DNA of 64,000 nucleotides from Bacteroidetes bacterium CG12_big_fil_rev_8_21_14_0_65_60_17 (GTDB lineage Bacteria > Bacteroidota > Rhodothermia > Rhodothermales > UBA10348), in assembly GCA_002787815.1 (NCBI GenBank), contig PCUY01000047.1, forward strand, positions 1 to 64,000. Reading direction: 5' to 3'. Positions 53,901 to 63,102 of this stretch are shown here, piece after piece. Every line of letters starts with the position of its first letter. The first letter of the stretch is position 1. Under the pieces are notes generated by a model that was given only the letters and a program-made list of their open reading frames with translations, did no database searches and was not told where the DNA came from. Both the position numbers and the translations under genes were made by a program.

Positions 53901-56900
53901 ATGTATCTCAGTAAGCTCGAACTGCACGGCTTCAAGAGTTTTGCCGATCGCACGGTGGTTGATTTCGCCCCCGGCGTAACCTGTGTCGTGGGCCCGAACG
54001 GATGCGGCAAATCGAATATTGTCGACGCCGTGCGTTGGGTCATCGGAGAGCAACGCGCTCGGATACTGCGCAGTGATAAAATGGACAACGTGATCTTCAA
54101 CGGGACATCCAAGCGACGCGCGCTTGGTATGTCCGAAGTCATGCTGACCATTGAAAATACGCGGGGCATCCTTCCAATAGAATATTCGGAAGTTACCATA
54201 GGTCGTCGACTCTTCCGGAGCGGCGAGTCCGAGTACCTGCTCAATGGCGTGCAGTGCCGCCTGAAGGACATCACGGATCTGTTCATGGATACGGGCATGG
54301 GCGCCGGTGCCTACTCTGTGATCGAACTGAAAATGATCGAAGAATTACTCTCGGAAAATGCCCAGGACCGGCGCCATCTGTTTGAGGAAGCGGCAGGTAT
54401 AACCAAGTACAAAGTCCGCCGTGGCCAGACGCTGCGCAAACTGAAAACAACACAGGTTGACCTTGATCGCGTGAGGGACCTGACCGACGAGCTCAACAAA
54501 CGTGTAAAAAGTCTCGAACGCCAGGCCCGGAAGACGGCGCGGTACAAGGAATACGAAAGCGAGCTTCGGAACCTGGAAATTTCCCTCGCTACGCTCGAAC
54601 ATTTCTCGCTTGCCCAGGGAATTTCAGCATCATCCAAAGCCAGGGCAGCTGCCGAGCAGGATGCTGATGTCACGGGTGGCCGCGTAAGTGCGGAAGAAGC
54701 CGCCCATGAAGCATTACAGAAGGAATATGTAGACCGCGAAAAGCGGGTTTCCGAGGGTCAGACGAAGCTCAGTCGGCATATTGACCGGTTGCGGGCTGCG
54801 GAGTCGGATTTGAGGGTGGGTACCGAGCGCCTTGCGGTCATTGCCCGCGACCTGACCCGACTTGCAGAAGAAGAAAAAACGAACGCCACGCGCCGCGACC
54901 TGCTTCTGCGCGTTCTGGAGCGCAGCCGTCTGGACCTGGAGAGTGCCCAACCGGCGGCCACGACAGCCGAAGCTGCCCTTACCGATGCGCGGCGCATCCG
55001 GGACGAGGCCCAGAACACGCAGCAGAAACATCAGACCAAATTGCAGGGCCTCCGGCAGGAAGAGCGCAATGCCATGGCGGAGCGCGCGGCGCGCGAACGT
55101 CACGTGGACCGGCTTTCCACGCGCATTGAAGTGATTGAGTCCGAGATGGAAGAACGGCGCGCCGCGCGCGAGTCGCTCGGTGCGGGCACGGACGACATTC
55201 AGGATCGCCTCCAGGTGGCGCGTGCCGAAGCCAACGCTGCACGTAATGCGCTGCTGGCGGCACAGAAGGAAGTGGACCACCGCCTGGCTGCCAGGACAGA
55301 TGCCGAACATCAGCTGCACAAGGCCCGGGAAGCGTCCCGGGACGCCGAGCGGGCATTCGACGCAGCAACGGCAGAAGCAGGGCTGCTCCGTGGACTGGTC
55401 GAGAGTTTCGACGACCTGGGTGAGAGCGTCCGATTCCTGGCACACGAAACGGATTGGACCAATAGCGATCTCGTCACCGTCGCTGACGTCATGGGATGCG
55501 ATAATGAATGGAAAACGGCCGTCGACACCGCACTTGGAGAGTTCGCGGGGTGTATTGTTGTCGCAAGTGAACGGGAGCTCGACGCGGCCGTGTCCAAGCT
55601 GCGCCGCGAAGGAAAGGGTCAGGCCAGCTTCATCGTGCTCGAGCGTCTGGACAACCTCCCCGTGGAAAACCCCGGGCCGGATCGGCGTTCCGCACCCGAA
55701 GGGACCGGGGCAACGCCGCTTGTTGATCTCGTACGCGTCAGTGAGAACCGGTATGAAGTACTTGCCCGTGCCCTCTTTCACCAGACATGGGCCGTCGACA
55801 GTATTGACGGTATCCATGCCCGGGAAGGTACGCGGGTCGTGGCCCGGACGGGCGAGTGGACCGGCAGTGCAGGAATTGTTCATGCCGGCAGCCAGCGTGA
55901 ACAGGCTACTGTGGCGTCATCGCGGGTAGGCCGCCGGGAACAGCTTGCCCGTCTTGAGAAGGAAGTGGCGCGGCTTGAAGCAGCCGCCGATAAAGCGCGG
56001 AAACGGGTACAGGAAATTGAGGCGGATCTCCAGTCTATCGATGTTGGCGCCGCCCGGCGGTCGCTTGAAGCCGCCCGTGCCGAGCATGCCGCGGCCGACA
56101 AGGCCCTGTCCCGCGCCGAGTATGAAACCGAGACCGCCGGGCGGCGCCGCGATGAGATCAATGAGCGCCTGGCTACGCTCGAGAAGCAGCGTGACGCCAC
56201 GATCACGGAAAAAGCAGGGGTGGCTGAATCCCTCACGCAGGTCAGTGTGCAGGTCGCTCACCTGCAGAAACGCCGTGCCGACGCCGAGGCGTCGTTCGCT
56301 GAAATAGAAGAAGCCAGCCGTGAGGCATTCGACTTCTTCAATGAGGCCAATATTACCGCTGTTCAGACCCGAAACAGACTCGACAATCTGAAACGCGATC
56401 TCAAGCGGAATGAGGATGACCTCAATGAACTGGCGCAGCGTGAGAAGGAGAGGGCAGAGGCCATCGTGAAGCTGACACAGCAGCAGGCCGAAACGCAGGA
56501 GCGGTGTCGGGAACTTGAGAAGGACCTCGAGAAACTGCTGGCTGCGCGTAGCGCCATGGAGACAGAAGTTTCCGCCGCAAAGGATGCGCTCATGGAATCC
56601 CGTGTCAAGATTTCAGATGTCGAAGCGACACTCCGTGGTCTGCGTCGTGATCGTGAGGCGGCCCTGAAGGTTGTTTCGAGTCATGAAGTCCGGCTGGCCG
56701 AACTTCACACGCGGCGGGAAGACCTGTGCCGCACGGTACTGGAAGATTTCAACCTGGATCTCGAAGACGAGGACTCCTGGGAGCACGAGGTACCGGACGA
56801 CTTCGACCGGACGGCGGCGAGGGAGCGCGTGCAGGAGCTCAAGGCTGAAATCCGCAGTATGGGCCCTGTGAATGCGCTGGCCCTGGAATCATTCGAAGAG

Positions 56901-57476
56901 GAAAAAGAACGCCTCACGTTCCTCACCGGGCAGTTGGAAGACCTTGAAGGTGCCGAAGAAACACTCCTCAAGACGATTGGCGAAATCAACACCACTGCCA
57001 GCGAACGCTTCAATGCCACATTCGGCGCCGTCCAGGAGAATTTCCGTCGCCTCTTTGCAGACCTGTTCGGCGAGGGGGCGTCGGCCGACGTCGTGCTCGC
57101 CGACCCGAACGACCCGCTCGAATCGGAAATAGAGATCTTTGCCAAACCGCGCGGCAAGAAGCCGAGCGTACTGGCCCAACTTTCGGGCGGCGAGAAAACC
57201 CTTACCGCCATTGCCCTCCTGTTCTCGATTTACCTCGTAAAACCAAGCCCGTTCTGCATCCTGGACGAGGTCGACGCGCCGCTCGACGATACCAACGTAG
57301 GCCGCTTCATGCAGCTCATCCGCACGTTCTCAGACTCCACACAGTTCATTCTGGTGACCCACAACAAGCGCACCATGGAAGCCGCCGACCGCATGTACGG
57401 GATTACCATGCGCGAACAGGGCGTTTCCCGCCTCGTGGGCGTCACATTCGAGGACGGCCTGGACATGGTGGCCTGA
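53901..57476 (+). CDS. smc: chromosome segregation protein SMC
   Basis: 1191-residue condensin core subunit that organises and segregates the chromosome. The N-terminal head has Walker A GPNGCGKSNIVDAVRWVIGE, and long coiled coils follow (~165-505). The hinge (~510-640) includes DVMGCDNEWKTAVDTALGEF. A second coil leads to the C-terminal head with signature LSGGEKTLTAIALLF and Walker B FCILDEVDAPLDDTNV. Normal length and no frame break. The partner scpA/scpB genes are not in the window. It is convergent with hprK, 14 bases away. Confidence 0.97.
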   Translation: MYLSKLELHGFKSFADRTVVDFAPGVTCVVGPNGCGKSNIVDAVRWVIGEQRARILRSDKMDNVIFNGTSKRRALGMSEVMLTIENTRGILPIEYSEVTIGRRLFRSGESEYLLNGVQCRLKDITDLFMDTGMGAGAYSVIELKMIEELLSENAQDRRHLFEEAAGITKYKVRRGQTLRKLKTTQVDLDRVRDLTDELNKRVKSLERQARKTARYKEYESELRNLEISLATLEHFSLAQGISASSKARAAAEQDADVTGGRVSAEEAAHEALQKEYVDREKRVSEGQTKLSRHIDRLRAAESDLRVGTERLAVIARDLTRLAEEEKTNATRRDLLLRVLERSRLDLESAQPAATTAEAALTDARRIRDEAQNTQQKHQTKLQGLRQEERNAMAERAARERHVDRLSTRIEVIESEMEERRAARESLGAGTDDIQDRLQVARAEANAARNALLAAQKEVDHRLAARTDAEHQLHKAREASRDAERAFDAATAEAGLLRGLVESFDDLGESVRFLAHETDWTNSDLVTVADVMGCDNEWKTAVDTALGEFAGCIVVASERELDAAVSKLRREGKGQASFIVLERLDNLPVENPGPDRRSAPEGTGATPLVDLVRVSENRYEVLARALFHQTWAVDSIDGIHAREGTRVVARTGEWTGSAGIVHAGSQREQATVASSRVGRREQLARLEKEVARLEAAADKARKRVQEIEADLQSIDVGAARRSLEAARAEHAAADKALSRAEYETETAGRRRDEINERLATLEKQRDATITEKAGVAESLTQVSVQVAHLQKRRADAEASFAEIEEASREAFDFFNEANITAVQTRNRLDNLKRDLKRNEDDLNELAQREKERAEAIVKLTQQQAETQERCRELEKDLEKLLAARSAMETEVSAAKDALMESRVKISDVEATLRGLRRDREAALKVVSSHEVRLAELHTRREDLCRTVLEDFNLDLEDEDSWEHEVPDDFDRTAARERVQELKAEIRSMGPVNALALESFEEEKERLTFLTGQLEDLEGAEETLLKTIGEINTTASERFNATFGAVQENFRRLFADLFGEGASADVVLADPNDPLESEIEIFAKPRGKKPSVLAQLSGGEKTLTAIALLFSIYLVKPSPFCILDEVDAPLDDTNVGRFMQLIRTFSDSTQFILVTHNKRTMEAADRMYGITMREQGVSRLVGVTFEDGLDMVA

Positions 57477-57490
57477 AAGGCTGCTGAACA

Positions 57491-58519
57491 CTATTCGTAA
57501 TCGTGCTCGAAGTACTCAACGCCACGAAGCGGAGCTTCGTTGGCTACGCCCTTGTCCCGGATGCGTGCTGAAAGGCGCTCGGCAAAGACCTTGGCCGGAT
57601 CGTAGCCGTAATGGCGCAGGATATGGTTCATGGCAATGACTTCGCACAGCACGGTGACGTTCTTGCCGGGTGTCACCGGCAACTTGACGAGCGGTAACTC
57701 GACGCCCATCAATGGATGGGTTTCGTCGATCATGCCGAGGCGCGTGTACTCCTGTTCCGGATCCCACGGATTCAGATCCACCACGACTTCAACCCGCTTC
57801 TGGAACCGGATGGCGCGAATTCCGAACATGGCGCGGACATCGACCAACCCCAGCCCGCGGATTTCCATGAAGTGCTGCACCAGATCGGTGCCGGCACCCA
57901 TCAGGATGTCGTCTTCTTTGCGCGTGACCATCACGACGTCGTCTGCCACCAGACGGTGCCCGCGCTCGACGAGATCCATGGCGACTTCGCTTTTGCCGAT
58001 ACCTGCCGGGCCCGTTATCAGAAGACCTATGCCATAGACATCCACAAGCGATCCGTGCACGGATTGTTGCAGTGCGAACTGGTCCGCCAGAAAATCGCGG
58101 AGCAGGTACATGAACTGCGTGGACGGCAAGGGCGTCACATAGACCGGGACACCTGCGCTTGTCGCCATGGCGAGAAGCTCCTTGTCCAGTTCATTGCCCT
58201 CGGTCAGGATGAAGCAGGGCACGGGAAAACGGAGCACGTTGTTGAATGCCTTGGCACGCGCCTCCACATCCAGATGATTCAGGAACCGGGTCTCGGTATT
58301 TCCCAGTACCTGCACGCGCTTGTAAGTGAAGAGCTCCAGATAACCGGCCAGCGCGAGGCCCGGGCGGTGCAGGCTGGCATCGGTGATCACCCGCTCGTCG
58401 GCTGCCGCATGGTTGAGCGGTTTGATGGAGACGTGAACCAGGGTTTCGAGCTGTTGAACGGCAAACTCGACCGTTATCGATTCCTTCTTGAAGGTTTTTG
58501 GCTGGCGGCTCGGCATCAA
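57491..58519 (-). CDS. hprK: HPr kinase/phosphorylase
   Basis: 342 residues (MMPSRQPKTFKKES). The N-terminal domain (~1-135) precedes a kinase domain with Walker A LLITGPAGIGKSEVAMDLVERGHRLVADD and the HprK signature HFMEIRGLGLVDVRAMFGI. The enzyme phosphorylates a regulatory Ser on HPr in Gram-positive bacteria; in Bacteroidota-like genomes without a full PTS it probably serves a different regulatory role. The start overlaps the MoxR stop by ATGA, so it is last in the fmt-GHMP-moxR-hprK run. No HPr gene in the window. Confidence 0.92.
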   Translation of the reverse strand: MMPSRQPKTFKKESITVEFAVQQLETLVHVSIKPLNHAAADERVITDASLHRPGLALAGYLELFTYKRVQVLGNTETRFLNHLDVEARAKAFNNVLRFPVPCFILTEGNELDKELLAMATSAGVPVYVTPLPSTQFMYLLRDFLADQFALQQSVHGSLVDVYGIGLLITGPAGIGKSEVAMDLVERGHRLVADDVVMVTRKEDDILMGAGTDLVQHFMEIRGLGLVDVRAMFGIRAIRFQKRVEVVVDLNPWDPEQEYTRLGMIDETHPLMGVELPLVKLPVTPGKNVTVLCEVIAMNHILRHYGYDPAKVFAERLSARIRDKGVANEAPLRGVEYFEHDYE

Positions 58520-59517
58520 GGTACCTCAACGGCGTGGAGAATACGGTCTACAATATCCTCACTGGAAATTTCTTCTGCTTCGGCCTCGTACGTGACCGCT
58601 ATCCGATGGCGGAGTACGTCGAGGGCAATTGACCGGACGTCCTCCGGTGTGACATAGGCGCGATGCCGCAGGAAGGCGTGTGCACGGGAGGCCAGATTCA
58701 GGTTTATGGTGGCGCGGGGCGAGGCGCCGAACTCAATGAGCGGCGAGAGCGCACCGAGCCCCACGCTGTCCGGCTCGCGCGATGCCATGACCAGATCCAC
58801 GATGTAGCGCTCCACACGCTCATCCATATACAGATCATTGAGTACACTGCGCGCCGACAGGATCTGCTCGGGCGTCACAACCGGCCTGACGGCGACCTTG
58901 TCTCCCGTTCGCGCCATACGACGCATGATTTCGAGCTCCTCGTCCCGAGTCGGGTAGCCCACCTTGATTTTCATCATGAATCGATCTACCTGCGCCTCGG
59001 GAAGTGGATACGTCCCCTCCTGTTCGATCGGATTCTGCGTGGCCAGGACAAGAAAAGGAGCGTCGAGTGGGAATGTCGTCTCCCCGATCGTGACCTGGCG
59101 TTCCTGCATACTCTCCAGCAACGCCGACTGCACCTTGGCGGGAGATCGGTTGATCTCGTCGGCCAGGATGATATTGGCAAAAATAGGACCCTTCTTGATG
59201 GAGAAACTTCCTTCCTTCGGATTGAAGATGAGCGTTCCGAGCAGGTCGGCAGGCAACAGGTCGGGGGTGAACTGGATGCGTTGGAACGCCGTCCCGATGG
59301 CCTTTGCCAGCGACGATACGGTGAGGGTCTTTGCCAGGCCGGGAACGCCTTCCAGCAGTACGTGCCCGTCACCGAGGAGCCCGATCAGCAGTCGCTCTAT
59401 CATATAGCTCTGCCCAATCACTACGCGGGAGATTTCGGTGAGCAGGTCATCGACGAACGCGCTTTCCTTGGTTATGCGCTCGTTAACGGCGGTGATGTCA
59501 AATTGGGAAGTTTCCAT
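58516..59517 (-). CDS. MoxR-family AAA+ ATPase
   Basis: 333 residues. Walker A HVLLEGVPGLAKTLTVSSLAKAIG (about residues 50-73), Walker B IILADEINRSPAKVQSALLESMQE, sensor 1 LVLATQNPIEQEGTYPLPEAQ, and the C-terminal lid with arginine finger. MoxR proteins assemble or mature cofactor-bearing complexes and usually neighbour DUF58 and von Willebrand A proteins, which are absent here. The gene begins immediately after the GHMP-like stop with no gap, so translation is continuous. Confidence 0.93.
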   Translation of the reverse strand: METSQFDITAVNERITKESAFVDDLLTEISRVVIGQSYMIERLLIGLLGDGHVLLEGVPGLAKTLTVSSLAKAIGTAFQRIQFTPDLLPADLLGTLIFNPKEGSFSIKKGPIFANIILADEINRSPAKVQSALLESMQERQVTIGETTFPLDAPFLVLATQNPIEQEGTYPLPEAQVDRFMMKIKVGYPTRDEELEIMRRMARTGDKVAVRPVVTPEQILSARSVLNDLYMDERVERYIVDLVMASREPDSVGLGALSPLIEFGASPRATINLNLASRAHAFLRHRAYVTPEDVRSIALDVLRHRIAVTYEAEAEEISSEDIVDRILHAVEVP

Positions 59518-60711
59518 TCAGATAATCAATGCGTGTATGTCGTCTTCGTCGTGACCGGATCTGACCGTGTCCAGATAGGCAGGGAGCGAATATGGTCTTC
59601 CCGCCACCAGGAGCATGCCACACTCACCAGTCTGCACCATGCCGTAAATACCCTCGATGCTCATGCGTTCCGCAGTTTCCAGCGCCTTGTCCGAAACATC
59701 TTTCCCCGTGGTCCAGTCGTTCGTCGATGACGCCTGCGATATCTTGAGCACGGCGCCAAACAGCTGCCAGTCGGCCTTTCTGATGGCGGTAACCAGTTTC
59801 TGCACATTCCTGTTCGAGGATACCAGATGCCGGATGGTCGGGCGGTATTTCCTTGACGCCAGTTCAAGGGCGCGCTCCAGATCGCGATGCTCCAGGTTTC
59901 TCAGCGACGTCAGCCCCTTGAACCCCTTTTCAGCGAGTTCCTGCGTCGCACTGATTGCCAACTCGCTGCGAGTTCGCATGGCCTTGACGTCGACCATGCT
60001 CCGGGGAGATGCATCGAACAGCGCAAACCCCGGTCGTGTTGTGTCAGCAAACGCAACATCAATATGGTCACCATTGCGCGCATCCACCAGAATGAAAGGT
60101 GCCTCGCCACGGAGCACCGCGACGGACGTGAATACGCGGCTGATGGTGACTCCCAGCGCCTCCTGCAGAAGACGGTGCGCCCGTATGGCCACGTCCCCGC
60201 CATCGCTCTGGAGCAGCGTGTCGCAACAAGACAGCAACGCCACGGTCAGTGATGCAAAATAGGATATACCCAGCCCTGCCGGGAGTGCCGTAACGAGTGC
60301 AACATCCAATCCGGATGGACCTCCTTCCCGCTGGATGATCCGGTCCAGAAGGGCAGCAAGGATGGGAGCGCGGCGACGATCCTCTTCATTGGAAAGGTCA
60401 ATGATGTCGGGAGCCGCTTCGTAGGCAATACGGGTCCGTCCAAGCGTATTCGGGCGCAGTGCAATGGCCGTACCCTGTCGCATGTGCAGCATGAGGGCGA
60501 ACCCCTCCACATAATGCGTATGATCGGCTACAATCCCAACCGCACCGTGGGAAAAGGCAGCTACGGGCAGGGATCCTTCACGACCGAGCCGTTCGACCAG
60601 AAGCGCCTTGGCGCGGTCCTCGTATTGGATCGGACGAAGCGACTCGTTGGCCTGTATGCGGTTGTATGCGTACAGGAACGGCCGAACGAAGCTGGGTGTG
60701 GGCTTATTCAA
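59518..60711 (-). CDS. galactokinase-like GHMP protein with degenerate active-site motifs
   Basis: 397 residues with a TTG start at 60711 (MNKPTPSFVRPFLY), overlapping the fmt stop by 8 bases. The ORF-track ATG further upstream runs through fmt in another frame and is rejected. Overall it resembles galactokinases, but all three ATP/substrate motifs differ. GALK motif 1 (xPGRxNLIGEHTDY) reads GAVGIVADHTHYVEG. The P-loop SSS of motif 2 becomes ALPAGLGISYFASLTV. Motif 3 reads TGECGMLLVAG. It probably lacks galactose kinase activity and may bind another nucleotide or be a regulator. Start and function are uncertain; coupling with moxR and hprK is evident. Confidence 0.7.
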   Translation of the reverse strand: MNKPTPSFVRPFLYAYNRIQANESLRPIQYEDRAKALLVERLGREGSLPVAAFSHGAVGIVADHTHYVEGFALMLHMRQGTAIALRPNTLGRTRIAYEAAPDIIDLSNEEDRRRAPILAALLDRIIQREGGPSGLDVALVTALPAGLGISYFASLTVALLSCCDTLLQSDGGDVAIRAHRLLQEALGVTISRVFTSVAVLRGEAPFILVDARNGDHIDVAFADTTRPGFALFDASPRSMVDVKAMRTRSELAISATQELAEKGFKGLTSLRNLEHRDLERALELASRKYRPTIRHLVSSNRNVQKLVTAIRKADWQLFGAVLKISQASSTNDWTTGKDVSDKALETAERMSIEGIYGMVQTGECGMLLVAGRPYSLPAYLDTVRSGHDEDDIHALII

Positions 60712-61669
60712 GACAATCCCCAGCCTGCAGGTCCGAGCCGTGCAGAAAGGTCGACACCGGGAGACGTCGGCGTCCAGCCTGCTGCAGCTCAAGAATTTCG
60801 ACCGGGCCGTCTTTGCAGGCAACGAACAGACGGTCGCCGTGGCGCACAATCGTTCCTGCGTCCCTGTCTCGCAGTTCATGGTCCATGTCATGCATACCGG
60901 ACCGTGTTGTGCGACAGATGGTCAGTCGCGTTCCGGATGGGTCCAGAGTCCATGCCCCGGGTGCCGGCGACAGTCCACGAATGAAATTGTGCACGACATC
61001 TGCGGGTTGGGCCCAATCAATACGGCTCTCTGACTTGTGTACTTTCGGAGCCGGACTGGCCTGTGCATCGTCCTGGGCAACAGGATCGGCGCAGCCCTCA
61101 AGGATCAGCCTGACCGTGTCAACGACCGCCCGGGCACCCAGTACCATCATGCGATCATGAACCTCACCCGTCGTCTCGTCCGGCCCGATGGGCATGGACC
61201 GCTGCAGAATGATCTGGCCTGTATCGACTTTCTCCTGCAGAAAAAATGTCGTGACGCCTGTTTCCGTCTCGCCGGCCATGACGGCGCGATGAATGGGAGC
61301 GGCACCGCGGTACGCAGGTAGCAGGGATCCGTGCAGGTTGAACGCGCCGAGACGTGCCAAACCATACACCTCGGGTGGCAGGATCCGGAAGGCCACGACC
61401 ACGATGATATCCGGATCGTATGCCGCCAGGTCGCGCACAAAGTCAGGGTCACGAACCGACTCCGGCTGCATGATGTGAGTTATACCGTGACCAAGTGCCG
61501 CTGTCTTCATGGCACATGCCGACACAGCCTGGCCTCGCCCGCGGGCCTTGTCAGGTGCCGTAACGACGGCCACGGGGGTCAGGTCTGCCTCGATCAGGGC
61601 GTCGAGCGACGCCACGGCGAATTCGGGCGTGCCCATGAACACGATATGGGGCTGCGGGTGAGCGGTCAT
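60704..61669 (-). CDS. fmt: methionyl-tRNA formyltransferase
   Basis: 321-residue enzyme that formylates initiator Met-tRNA with 10-formyl-THF. The N-terminal transferase domain has IVFMGTPEFAVASLDAL, the catalytic Asn-His-Asp set (FNLHGSLLPAYRGAAPIHRA and KVDTGQI), and a C-terminal tRNA-binding domain from about residue 205. def, often adjacent, is not present. It overlaps the following TTG start by 8 bases. 27 bases separate it from the GWxTD gene. Confidence 0.96.
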   Translation of the reverse strand: MTAHPQPHIVFMGTPEFAVASLDALIEADLTPVAVVTAPDKARGRGQAVSACAMKTAALGHGITHIMQPESVRDPDFVRDLAAYDPDIIVVVAFRILPPEVYGLARLGAFNLHGSLLPAYRGAAPIHRAVMAGETETGVTTFFLQEKVDTGQIILQRSMPIGPDETTGEVHDRMMVLGARAVVDTVRLILEGCADPVAQDDAQASPAPKVHKSESRIDWAQPADVVHNFIRGLSPAPGAWTLDPSGTRLTICRTTRSGMHDMDHELRDRDAGTIVRHGDRLFVACKDGPVEILELQQAGRRRLPVSTFLHGSDLQAGDCLE

Positions 61670-61696
61670 GAGCCGCCAAGATACGTATTGCCCGCC

Positions 61697-63022
61697 TCAG
61701 TACAACTTCGTCCGCTCATCCCAGACCGGCACAAGCAACTGATAGTCACCGAATCCGGTCTCGTCAACGAAGATGAACTGCCGCCCAATACGTTCATACA
61801 CCCAGACCTCGTACGGTTCGTACCCGAAGCTGTACGGCTTGTGCTGTACATGATCGGGCTCTCCGAAGCGTACCAGCACGAAGCCCCGATCCGTTTTCCA
61901 GCCATCCAGGATGCTGGCACTGTACTGTCTGTTCGCCGAGGCTATACGGTAGTAGTACTCCTCCATACGCTCATTCCGCGTCGTGCCGGGAGTAGGGTCG
62001 CGACGATCCCAGAACTGGTTGAATCGTTGCTGCCGCTCCACACTGTTGGGAGCACTCTTGATGAAATTCAGATCGCGTTTCTTTGCAATGTATTCCAGCT
62101 GTGCAATCGCCTGGTCAATATCCTCTATATGATCGTAGAGCCCTGACCATGCGACATCTACACGCCGGGAAACCGATGCTACCGGGCGGCCATCCAGGCT
62201 CTCGACGTCTACCGACAGGCGATACGTGCCCACTTCGAGCTCCGCCACCGGCATGGTCACCAGGTACTGCGTGCGCCCCTTTTCAAGCGTCGCGATCTCC
62301 TCTTTCGAATAGACCAGCTCATCGGCACGCGCCCCCGTTGCATCGTCCGAACGGGTGCGCTCCACCTGCTGGGTAATAACCACGTCGCGGCCATCGTCCG
62401 CATAGATTTCGTAGAATACCTGGAAACCCTTCTCGTTTGACTGGACGCGACCGCCTACCTTGGGTACAATGGTGAAATTCTGGTCATCGAACGACTCGAG
62501 CAGGGTAATGTCGCTGATGGCCACCGGACCGCTCAGGTCACGCACGAACACGTCATATTCGCGGTAATACGTCTGTTTCGAGTTGTCGTCCGTGACGGAG
62601 TACTCGAAAATGTATCGCCCCGGATTGATTTCGAACGTCTGTGTCGTGACATCGAATTCGGCATCCATCTGCGTGCCGGCGTACGTGTCGACCGACATCT
62701 TCGACTGCCAGATCTTCGATTCTACCAGATTGCGAATACGTCCTTCCTCGGAGAGTTGTGTGACATCGAGCTTCACATCATACCCGGCGGAAAACCCATT
62801 GACCGTATTGATGAAGCTCAATTTCGAAATGGGAATACGGGTATACGTGTCGACCTTGGACAAGCCTGGACCCGTCTCGCCACGTGAAACCAACACATCG
62901 ACCTCGAAGTCCTGCTGGGCTGTGGCATCTGATGCCAGCAGGACACACGTCAACAGGAAGGCCGTCAAGAGTGCCCTCCCGCCGCGCACGACGTCAGGGA
63001 TATATCCGTAACAACGGTTCAT
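61697..63022 (-). CDS. GWxTD-domain secreted protein
   Basis: 441-residue exported protein. The signal peptide (MNRCYGYIPDVVRGGRALL...) ends near DATAQ. A middle beta-sandwich region (~40-270) is followed by the GWxTD domain (DGWKTDRGFVLVRFGEPDH, about 380-400) and EVWVYERIGRQFIFVDETGFGDYQL. GWxTD proteins are characteristic of Bacteroidota/Rhodothermota and Acidobacteria; role unknown. It is downstream of ftsY by 80 bases and upstream of fmt. The exported part is probably periplasmic or surface-located. Confidence 0.88.
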   Translation of the reverse strand: MNRCYGYIPDVVRGGRALLTAFLLTCVLLASDATAQQDFEVDVLVSRGETGPGLSKVDTYTRIPISKLSFINTVNGFSAGYDVKLDVTQLSEEGRIRNLVESKIWQSKMSVDTYAGTQMDAEFDVTTQTFEINPGRYIFEYSVTDDNSKQTYYREYDVFVRDLSGPVAISDITLLESFDDQNFTIVPKVGGRVQSNEKGFQVFYEIYADDGRDVVITQQVERTRSDDATGARADELVYSKEEIATLEKGRTQYLVTMPVAELEVGTYRLSVDVESLDGRPVASVSRRVDVAWSGLYDHIEDIDQAIAQLEYIAKKRDLNFIKSAPNSVERQQRFNQFWDRRDPTPGTTRNERMEEYYYRIASANRQYSASILDGWKTDRGFVLVRFGEPDHVQHKPYSFGYEPYEVWVYERIGRQFIFVDETGFGDYQLLVPVWDERTKLY

Positions 63023-63102
63023 GGTACGTTTTTTGACTCACCGCAATATCGGTACCGGAAGGGGCTGTGTCCAGTACCCGTGAATGGACCGTAATATAGA
63101 GG

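Noticed and set aside
54001-56800. GC-rich repeats in the smc coiled coil
   Set aside because: Alternating Glu/Arg/Ala codons of the heptad pattern account for the repetition.
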